Part shown: in pieces, positions 1 through 5,423 of the stretch
Layout: every line of letters begins with the position of its first letter
How positions within the stretch are numbered: position 1 is the stretch's first letter
Origin: a virus
IMG/VR virus record: IMGVR_UViG_3300044627_000218
Location: 1-20,033 of that record
Direction: 5' to 3' (one strand)
DNA length: 20,033 bases
Notes under the pieces: generated by a model
What the model was told of the DNA's origin: nothing
Seen by the model: the letters and a program-made list of their open reading frames with translations, nothing else
Databases searched by the model: none
Translations under genes and position numbers: made by a program

Positions 1-108
1 GAACCTCTCCGTGACTACCTTGTTAGTATTGGTCAAGCACTAATCCAACAGAACCCTGATTTCGCAAGAATTTGGGATCGCGAACTATCATCTGAGGTAG
101 ACAAATGA
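1..108 (+). CDS. C-terminal end of an upstream phage gene (partial)
   Basis: Frame 1 is open from the first base to a TGA at 106-108 and gives 35 residues ending in SSEVDK. The start lies outside the window. The stop overlaps the next ATG (ATGA at 105-108), the tight coupling seen through the rest of the operon. The fragment is polar and probably helical. It is too short to assign; by position just before the internal virion-type genes and the capsid genes it could be the end of a portal protein or another head protein, but nothing in the residues shows this. Confidence 0.75.
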   Translation, partial: EPLRDYLVSIGQALIQQNPDFARIWDRELSSEVDK

Positions 109-884
109 GTAACGACCCGATACAGGACCAGATCAATGCTGGTGCTATGCCTGGTGTTGCGGGTAGTGCTGTCGGCCCTAGAGAGATTTCCGCACCCCCA
201 TCGGATCAGTTTCAGGCATATCAGCAGGCTGAACCTGGTGCGTTCCAATATGTTCAAGAGGGTGGCATGGGGACACGTACAAGGACTGGTGGTGGGTCGC
301 CTGTCCAGTCGGGTGCGATGTCCAAGTTGCTGTATTACGGGAACAACCTTGTAAACGAGCGTGGTCAGATTGAACGCAAACCGTATGATGCCCCTAAAGA
401 AGCGTATGCAGAGTTAGCGAAACTGGCTACCGCAGATCGTATTGCTTTGCAAACAGAGTTGTATCAACGCAGGTTTTATCGTGGTAAGAGCAAACCTTCG
501 ACAACAGGTTTTGATCCTGCTGATGTGGATGCGATGAAAGAGTTGTTGAATACCAGTAACGAGTACGGGTATAACTGGAAAACTTCGTTGAACTTTGTTC
601 GTCAGGAGTTCCCTGCTTCGGGTTCGGGTTCGCGTGGGCCATCTAAGAAGGAGATTCGTAAGTCTTTGGATGAGCGAGCTGTTGAGGCTTTGGGTCGTAA
701 GTTTACGGACGTTGAGGTTGAATCGTTGATTGCTCAGGTTCAACAGAAATCTGCGGCTGGTGAGTCTGGTGGTTTGTCGATGATTAGCGAGGATGTGGTT
801 TCTGGTGCTGCGACTGGTGAGCAGCAGGCTTACAGGTTTGCTCAGGTTGCCGATTTGTTTAACGATATGTTAAGGACTGCGTAA
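105..884 (+). CDS. putative internal virion / structural protein A (259 aa)
   Basis: The ATG at 105 follows a GAGG ribosome site at 94-97 and overlaps the previous stop. The first 70 residues are Gly/Ala/Pro/Gln-rich and probably disordered. The rest is helical, with a conserved-looking block around residues 136-165 (FDPADVDAMKELLNTS, then NWKTSLNFVRQEFP) and an ALGRKFTDVEVESL segment near residues 195-210. The LGR-x-(S/T)-x2-E pattern occurs in virion proteins of other actinobacterial and environmental phages, often linked to internal or cell-wall-active virion components; this is recalled family knowledge, not a search. No membrane segment, signal peptide or catalytic motif is visible. It is the first of three co-linear, overlapping genes ahead of the capsid module, so a minor head or DNA-ejection role is inferred. 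The exact role is unknown. Confidence 0.7.
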   Translation: MSNDPIQDQINAGAMPGVAGSAVGPREISAPPSDQFQAYQQAEPGAFQYVQEGGMGTRTRTGGGSPVQSGAMSKLLYYGNNLVNERGQIERKPYDAPKEAYAELAKLATADRIALQTELYQRRFYRGKSKPSTTGFDPADVDAMKELLNTSNEYGYNWKTSLNFVRQEFPASGSGSRGPSKKEIRKSLDERAVEALGRKFTDVEVESLIAQVQQKSAAGESGGLSMISEDVVSGAATGEQQAYRFAQVADLFNDMLRTA

Positions 885-2344
885 TGGCTGAAACTGATTA
901 CTCTAAATTAGATTTGATTGCTTTGGATAAGGTCATTTCTGACCTGACAGAGCAACGAAACGAAATCAACAAGAACATCAGTCGTGGTTATGCTTTTCAG
1001 TACATTAAGGGAAGTCGCCAAAGGGTAGAGATACCACAGTTTTCCCCTCAGTATGAATCTTTTATTAGCCAAACAAAACAGTTGGATCAACAGATTCAAA
1101 CTGCCACGACTTTTGCGAGGAACGCAGCAAGGGCGTACACCCCAATCGCAGGTCCTTCTAACAAAACTACTAAGAAAGAACAATCGTTAGCGACCAAATA
1201 TGCCAATGCGAAAGTAATCGCTGTCCCTCCTGCGCCTTCACCTAGCCCTGCCAAGCCTGGGACAGTTCAAGATGTCATAACGTCGGCAACTGGAAAGAGT
1301 GCTACCACTACTGCTTCTACGGCAACTGCTGGAACTCAAACCAATGTCCCTGCAACAACGACACCCAAAGTCACGACAACCCCTACCGGCACAACTGTCA
1401 CAGCAAAAGGCAAAGCCAAGACCCCTGCCGTAACTCAACAGAACTGGGTTGACGCTCTACAAAAGTTCTTCCCGTCATACTCTGATGACTGGTTGGCTGC
1501 TAACGCTGAAACATATTTCGGTAAAGACCTGATTGATTTGATGATTAAGGTTTCCGACCCTAAAGGTGTTTATGACCTCACCACATCGGCAGGGTTGGAG
1601 CGAATCCAGCAGGAAATCCGTGGAACGAACTACTGGCAGACCACGATTTCTGCAACCAAAAACTTTGACCAACTCATTGACGCAGACAAACAGAACTTAA
1701 TCACACAGACAAAGTCCCGTATCGCCAACACCTATGGCGACATTGGCTTGACTGAAGATGCTTTGAACCAGGTTGCAGCCACCGTCGCCCGTACTGGTCT
1801 TACTGGTTTGGGTGAGAAGCAGGCTGTTTACAACGTGGTGTTTAAGGCTGGTTCGCCACAGGCGCAGACTGGTCGAGCGTTAAGTGGCGTTGACGCTGAC
1901 CGCATCAAGCAACTTGGCAAGGCATACAACTTCAATGTTTCTGACAGCCAAATCCAATCCATCCTTACCGGCACACCTGAAGCATCTACTGGTCAAGTGC
2001 TGACCGAGGAAGGTTTGCGTCAACGTTTGCAGAAGTATGTGAAGGGTGCGATGCCACAGATCGCAGATCAGATTGATGCTGGTTTGACGTTGGAAGATAT
2101 TGGTGGAAACTATCGTCGTTATGCGGCACAGTTGTTGGAGCGTTCTGAGGATGAGATTGATATGTTCTCTGGTCCATATTTGAAGGCGTTTGGTACGAAA
2201 GAATCGGGTCAGTTGTCTTTGTCTGATTGGATTTCTACGGTTAAGTCTGATCCGACTTTTGGTTGGCAGTATACGAAAACGGCTAATCAGCAGGCTACGG
2301 ATATTGGTTTGACTTTGGCTAGAGCATTTGGAAAGGTTGGCTGA
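884..2344 (+). CDS. putative internal virion / ejection-type protein B (486 aa)
   Basis: The ATG at 884 overlaps the preceding TAA by one base and has AAGGAC at about 871-876. Three parts are visible. Residues 1-90 are helical and charged, with coiled-coil character. A Thr/Ala/Pro-rich low-complexity linker covers roughly 95-185. A long helical region follows, starting at WVDALQKFFP, with a TNYWQTT...KNFDQL motif and then LTGLGEKQAVYNVVF. A Trp-x2-Thr followed by Phe-Asp in a helical repeat recurs in structural proteins of actinobacterial phages that I would compare to internal core or tail-tip proteins. No enzyme motif is seen. The gene sits between two other large helix-rich genes with start/stop overlaps, which suggests that the three products are made together and perhaps assemble together. 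The function is inferred from position and composition only. Confidence 0.7.
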   Translation: MAETDYSKLDLIALDKVISDLTEQRNEINKNISRGYAFQYIKGSRQRVEIPQFSPQYESFISQTKQLDQQIQTATTFARNAARAYTPIAGPSNKTTKKEQSLATKYANAKVIAVPPAPSPSPAKPGTVQDVITSATGKSATTTASTATAGTQTNVPATTTPKVTTTPTGTTVTAKGKAKTPAVTQQNWVDALQKFFPSYSDDWLAANAETYFGKDLIDLMIKVSDPKGVYDLTTSAGLERIQQEIRGTNYWQTTISATKNFDQLIDADKQNLITQTKSRIANTYGDIGLTEDALNQVAATVARTGLTGLGEKQAVYNVVFKAGSPQAQTGRALSGVDADRIKQLGKAYNFNVSDSQIQSILTGTPEASTGQVLTEEGLRQRLQKYVKGAMPQIADQIDAGLTLEDIGGNYRRYAAQLLERSEDEIDMFSGPYLKAFGTKESGQLSLSDWISTVKSDPTFGWQYTKTANQQATDIGLTLARAFGKVG

Positions 2345-3378
2345 TGAGTGACATTTTTGGTATTCAGGAGCGCATCGCAAACCTGCCACAAACCCCAGGT
2401 GCAAGCCCTGTTGGTGGTGGTTCTGTAGTTACTCCTACCGAGCCGACGGAAACCGAAGTTGACCCTATTGCATTTCAAATGGAACAGGACCGTGAGTTTG
2501 CTCAACAACAAATTGCTTTGCAAACAACGCAACGTAGGCAGGATGCCCGTTCGACGATGGCTGCGGTTCTTGCGACCTACGGTTTAGGTGATTTGGCTGA
2601 CTTTGTTTATACCGAAATCATCGCTAAAGAAACCGTCAACATCAACAATCCTGATGCCGTGATCTTTGCTATCCGTGAACAGCCCGCATATCAGAAACGG
2701 TTTGCCGGTAACGCTGCACGTCTAAAGAAGGGCTTGTCTGAACTTGATCCAGCTTCATATATCGGTTTAGAAAACCAGTTCCGTCAAACCTTGCAATCCA
2801 ACGGTTTGCCAGCAAACTTCTATGACCAGACAGATGACTTCAAAGCCTTTATCGAGGGTGACGTTTCCCCATCAGAACTAAACGAGCGTGTTCAGCAGGG
2901 TTATCGTGCTGTCGCTGACGCTGACCCAGCGGTTAAAGAGCAGATGAAAAACCTGTACGGGGTGTCCGAAGGGCAGTTAGCTGCATACTTCCTTGACCCG
3001 CAACGCACAGCCCCACTACTCACCCGCCAGGCACAGGCCGCCAATATCGCAGCCCGTGGCTTAGAGCAGGGTGGTATTCAGTTGACTGGTCAGTTCGCTG
3101 AGGACCTGGCTCGACGAGGTATTACTGAACAGCAGGCTCGCGCAGGCTTCGCTGAAGTCGGCGGGTTAGGCGAACTAAAACAGACTTTCGCGGGTGAAAC
3201 AGCACTATCGGGTGAACAGTTGGCTGGTGCGGCGTTCGGGATTGATGTCGCCGCGCAACAAGAGTTGGAGCGTAAACGTCGTTTGCGTACAGGTGAGTTC
3301 GCTGGTGGCGGATCATTTGCTCGGACAACTGGTGAAACATCAGGCTCCATTTCTACTTCGGTAGGTAAAGCGCAATAG
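2344..3378 (+). CDS. putative internal virion / structural protein C (344 aa)
   Basis: The ATG at 2344 overlaps the previous TGA and follows AAAGG at 2332-2336. The N-terminal 45 residues are Pro/Thr/Gly-rich. The remainder is helical and rich in Gln, Ala and Glu. Residues 110-160 hold a conserved-looking segment (IREQPAYQKRFAGN, then LENQFRQTL). The C-terminal half holds several GIT-EQQARAGF and LSGEQLAGAAFG type helix-turn elements, ending in a Gly/Ser/Thr-rich tail. No catalytic or membrane motif is visible. It closes the first operon segment: 5 bases after its stop a -35/-10 promoter starts the capsid unit. A minor virion protein is the most likely role; I do not recognise a named family with confidence. 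Confidence 0.7.
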   Translation: MSDIFGIQERIANLPQTPGASPVGGGSVVTPTEPTETEVDPIAFQMEQDREFAQQQIALQTTQRRQDARSTMAAVLATYGLGDLADFVYTEIIAKETVNINNPDAVIFAIREQPAYQKRFAGNAARLKKGLSELDPASYIGLENQFRQTLQSNGLPANFYDQTDDFKAFIEGDVSPSELNERVQQGYRAVADADPAVKEQMKNLYGVSEGQLAAYFLDPQRTAPLLTRQAQAANIAARGLEQGGIQLTGQFAEDLARRGITEQQARAGFAEVGGLGELKQTFAGETALSGEQLAGAAFGIDVAAQQELERKRRLRTGEFAGGGSFARTTGETSGSISTSVGKAQ

Positions 3379-3383
3379 CATAC

Positions 3384-3414
3384 TTGACACTGTCAGGTGA
3401 AGTGTGTGTATACT
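3384..3414 (+). promoter_or_regulatory. sigma70-type promoter for the capsid unit, with a palindrome over the -35
   Basis: A perfect TTGACA (3384-3389) is followed 19 bases later by TATACT (3409-3414), predicting a start near 3421. The spacer is slightly long; TGACAC (3385-3390) would give 18. The -35 is embedded in a perfect inverted repeat, TGACA-c-TGTCA (3385-3395), a plausible operator. The promoter lies directly after the stop of the preceding structural gene and before a 108-nt leader. Confidence 0.7.
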
Positions 3415-3420
3415 AGGACT

Positions 3421-3528
3421 GTTCGGTAACGGACACCATTGGAAAGCCCCCGATTTCAATGTGCAAAAGGGGTGAGACTTGCAGCCATTCGGGAACCTCC
3501 AGCCGAATGTGGGCAGAAGGAGTGGGTC
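3421..3528 (+). promoter_or_regulatory. structured 5' leader with two tandem candidate pseudoknots, the second covering the scaffold gene's ribosome site
   Basis: Element 1: the stem 3437-3445 / 3454-3461 (CATTG, one bulged G, AAA pairing with TTTCAATG) has loop GCCCCCGA. Its C run (3447-3450) can pair with GGGG at 3469-3472. Element 2: the stem 3486-3492 / 3503-3509 (CATTCGG with CCGAATG, seven perfect pairs) has loop GAACCTCCAG. Its CTCC (3497-3500) can pair with GGAG at 3519-3522, the Shine-Dalgarno of the ATG at 3529. The two elements align (CCATT, CCyCC, AATGTG, AAGGrGTGrG), while the stem bases differ with pairing preserved. A small hairpin with one G-U pair (3421-3424 / 3431-3434) precedes them. 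The structures are by eye and no energy calculation was made. No known riboswitch consensus was recognised. Confidence 0.55.
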
Positions 3529-3984
3529 ATGTCAGATGCAAACTACGAGTTTGAGGATGATGCAGTTCAAGACCAGCAGCAATCGAAGGACCCTGTGCGA
3601 GCGCACTTGCGGAAACTTGAAGCCGAAAATAAGGCTTTACGTGAGCAGGCAGCGGAAGCAGAGGCAGCCCGACGAGAACTTAACTTCGTGAAAGCGGGCG
3701 TAGACCCCAACGATCCGAAGTACAAGTATTTCGTTAAAGGCTACGACGGTGATCTATCACCGGAGGCGATTCGACAAGCAGCAGAAGAAGCAAGTCTCAT
3801 ACCAAGTCAGAACAAGGAAGTGGTTGCTGAACAGCAATCATGGAATCGTGTGGCTCAGGCAGCGAAAGCTGGACAGACGAGCGAACCTCCTGTTGATTAC
3901 GCTCAACGTATTGCTAATGCAAAATCCACGGACGAAGTGATGCAACTACTGGCCCAGGCGCGAGCCGAAGCAGAACAGTACTAA
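3529..3984 (+). CDS. putative capsid scaffolding protein (151 aa)
   Basis: The ATG at 3529 is chosen over an in-frame TTG at 3439 because it has a good site (AGAAGGAG, 3515-3522) and because the upstream part of the frame lies in the structured leader. The product is short, highly charged and almost wholly helical. An acidic N-terminus (MSDANYEFEDDAVQD) is followed by a heptad-like coiled coil at about residues 24-50 (HLRKLEAENKALREQAAEAEAARREL), then a motif similar to those in other phage scaffolds (VDPNDPKYKYFVKGYDGD) and a further helix. Small size, coiled coil, acidity and placement immediately before the major capsid gene together fit a scaffolding protein that templates procapsid assembly and is removed before packaging. 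Sequence alone does not prove this. Translation may be gated by the leader. Confidence 0.7.
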   Translation: MSDANYEFEDDAVQDQQQSKDPVRAHLRKLEAENKALREQAAEAEAARRELNFVKAGVDPNDPKYKYFVKGYDGDLSPEAIRQAAEEASLIPSQNKEVVAEQQSWNRVAQAAKAGQTSEPPVDYAQRIANAKSTDEVMQLLAQARAEAEQY

Positions 3985-4007
3985 TCACTCCCCTTAGGAT
4001 TCACATT

Positions 4008-4027
4008 CTTTGGGGCTACCCCTAAAG
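4008..4027 (+). promoter_or_regulatory. hairpin overlapping the capsid gene's ribosome site
   Basis: CTTTGGGG (4008-4015) pairs with CCCC and AAAG (4019-4022, 4024-4027) across loop CTA with one bulged T. The 3' arm takes in the start of the Shine-Dalgarno AAAGGAA (4024-4030) of the ATG at 4037. A competing pairing exists between CCTTAGG (3992-3998) and CCTAAAGG (4021-4028). There is no T tract, so this is not a terminator. Possible roles are mRNA stability or translational control of capsid synthesis. Confidence 0.4.
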
Positions 4028-4036
4028 GAAATTATC

Positions 4037-5005
4037 ATGGCAATCACTCTTACGAGTAACCTGTCGACTGACCAGGCAGCATACGACCGTATTGCGTATT
4101 TCGCTTTGCGTTCGGAAATGTTGTTCGATCAGGCGGCAGACGTTCAAGCAACCAACCAGTCAATGCCTGGTTCCTCGGTGATCTTCACGATCTTCAGCGA
4201 ACTTGCAGCAGCGACTTCAACCCTTGCAGAATCAACTGATCTCACCCCTGAAACTATGGGTGACAGTCAGGTGACTGTTTCTCTTGCAGAGTACGGCAAC
4301 ACCGTGAACACAACTGCTCGACTTCGTGGAACTTCGTTCTTGGATGTTGATGCAGCAGCAGCGAACCTTATCGGTTACAACGCTGGTGACTCATTGGATC
4401 AAGTTGTTCGTGAAGTTCTTGCTGGTGGAACCAACGTTGCATACGGTGGCGGTGGATCATCTGATCCTTCAAGCCGTGTAACGGTTGCAGCAGAAGACAT
4501 CATTGAAGCCAACGACATCCGTAAGCAGACTGCTGCTCTACGTGCTGCAAACGTTGCAACCTTCAACGGTTACTACATGGGTTACATCCATCCTGACGTG
4601 TCATACGACTTGCGTCGTGAAACCGGCAACGCATCATGGAACGCACCTCACGTAGCGGTTGACACAGCAAACATCTACAACGGTGAGATCGGAACCTTTG
4701 AATCAGTACGATTCATTGAAACCCCTCGCGCCAAGGTGTTCACCAACGCATCAAACGGAACCAGCACAACTGGAACGATTGACGTGTATTGCACACACAT
4801 CATGGGTCGTCAGGCGTTGGCTAAGGCTTACAGCCAGATTGACGGAAATGGTGTTGTACCGAAGATCGTTCGCGGTCCAGTGGTTGACTCGTTGATGCGT
4901 TTCAATCCAATCGGTTGGTATTGGCTCGGCGGCTATGGCCGTTTCCGCGAAGCTTCGTTGCGTCGCATTGAGTCGTCATCCAGCATTGGTGCAAACGCAG
5001 CCTAA
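4037..5005 (+). CDS. major capsid protein, N4-gp56 family (322 aa)
   Basis: The ATG at 4037 is preferred over an in-frame TTG at 4010 because AAAGGAA precedes it and the sequence upstream is a hairpin. The N-terminus (MAITLTSNLSTDQAAYDRIAYF) and internal features (PGSSVIFTIFSELAAATSTLAE, EYGNTVNTTARLRG, then GYYMGYIHPDVSYDLR near residues 180-195, and the closing IGWYWLGGYGRFREASLRRIES) match the pattern of N4-gp56 family capsid proteins, which adopt the HK97 fold. The length is in the normal range for the family. It follows the scaffold candidate by 52 bases and is followed by a strong terminator, so scaffold and capsid form one short transcription unit driven from 3384. This is the most secure virion call in the window. 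Confidence 0.9.
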   Translation: MAITLTSNLSTDQAAYDRIAYFALRSEMLFDQAADVQATNQSMPGSSVIFTIFSELAAATSTLAESTDLTPETMGDSQVTVSLAEYGNTVNTTARLRGTSFLDVDAAAANLIGYNAGDSLDQVVREVLAGGTNVAYGGGGSSDPSSRVTVAAEDIIEANDIRKQTAALRAANVATFNGYYMGYIHPDVSYDLRRETGNASWNAPHVAVDTANIYNGEIGTFESVRFIETPRAKVFTNASNGTSTTGTIDVYCTHIMGRQALAKAYSQIDGNGVVPKIVRGPVVDSLMRFNPIGWYWLGGYGRFREASLRRIESSSSIGANAA

Positions 5006-5035
5006 TTAGTTAGGTTCGTTTAACCCTCCACATTT

Positions 5036-5075
5036 GTGGGGTGGTCGAGTCCCCTCGCTCGGCTGCCCCACTTTT
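5036..5075 (+). terminator. strong intrinsic terminator after the capsid gene
   Basis: A nearly continuous 14-pair stem, 5036-5049 with 5058-5071 (outer GTGGGG/CCCCAC, inner CGAG/CTCG, three G-U pairs between), has an 8-base loop and is followed by TTTT (5072-5075). The T tract is only on the plus strand. A small alternative hairpin (CCACA 5028-5032 with TGTGG 5035-5039) would compete with the outer 5' arm. Confidence 0.8.
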
Positions 5076-5081
5076 GTATTT

Positions 5082-5097
5082 GGTAGTATCTGTTTCA
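5082..5097 (+). promoter_or_regulatory. extended -10 promoter positioned for a leaderless mRNA
   Basis: TG at 5082-5083 would be one base out of the usual extended register; TGG (5081-5083) followed by TAGTAT (5084-5089) gives the TGn-TAnnnT form. Seven bases after TAGTAT comes the ATG at 5097, the usual distance to the transcription start. No Shine-Dalgarno is visible before that ATG. No good -35 is seen, as that position falls inside the terminator stem. Together with the terminator it forms a stop-and-restart boundary between capsid and fibre genes. Confidence 0.5.
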
Positions 5098-5423
5098 TGC
5101 CAACGTTTGTTCCTCCAACAGAAAATGCTGTTGTTTATGGTGATGCGTTGAAGCGTGGGATTGAGTGGCGTTTGTGGCGTTTTTATGCTCCGACGTTGCG
5201 TGGGAAGAACGTGTACCGGTTGCTTGATGGTTCTTTTGTTGAGGTTCAGCCGAGTGATATGTCTACGGTGAGTCGAGTGTTTTTTGGTGGTCACAGTAAT
5301 TATGTGTCTGATGTTGAGGCTGATGCGCTGGTTGCTGCTGGTTATAGTGTGTCGTCTGGTGTGTTTGAGGTTGGTTCGTCTTATTCAAGTACCTTAGGGT
5401 CTGATGCTGTTTTGGGAGTGTAA
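5097..5423 (+). CDS. conserved small phage protein, function unknown (108 aa)
   Basis: The ATG at 5097 is chosen because translation upstream in this frame would run through the terminator hairpin. The protein begins MPTFVPPTENAVVYGD and has aromatic and basic residues in RGIEWRLWRFYAPTLRGKNVY. It then contains DGSFVEVQPSDMSTVSRVFFGGHSNYVSDVEADALVAAGY, shown here in two stretches: up to SDMSTV, then FFGGH through ADALVAAGY. The pattern of a GGH followed by an acidic helix ending LVAAGY is one I associate with small proteins next to tail-fibre genes of actinobacterial phages. No membrane segment or enzyme motif is seen. Its stop overlaps the fibre gene start by one base, so the two are probably co-translated. 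A small structural or fibre-associated role is an inference. Confidence 0.75.
   Translation: MPTFVPPTENAVVYGDALKRGIEWRLWRFYAPTLRGKNVYRLLDGSFVEVQPSDMSTVSRVFFGGHSNYVSDVEADALVAAGYSVSSGVFEVGSSYSSTLGSDAVLGV

Noticed and set aside
3439-3528. Longer start (TTG 3439) for the scaffold candidate
   Set aside because: The extra 30 codons lie in the structured leader, have no ribosome site, and the ATG at 3529 has a strong one.
5034-5096. Longer start for the 108-aa protein
   Set aside because: It would be translated through a strong terminator hairpin, and the N-terminus becomes implausible.
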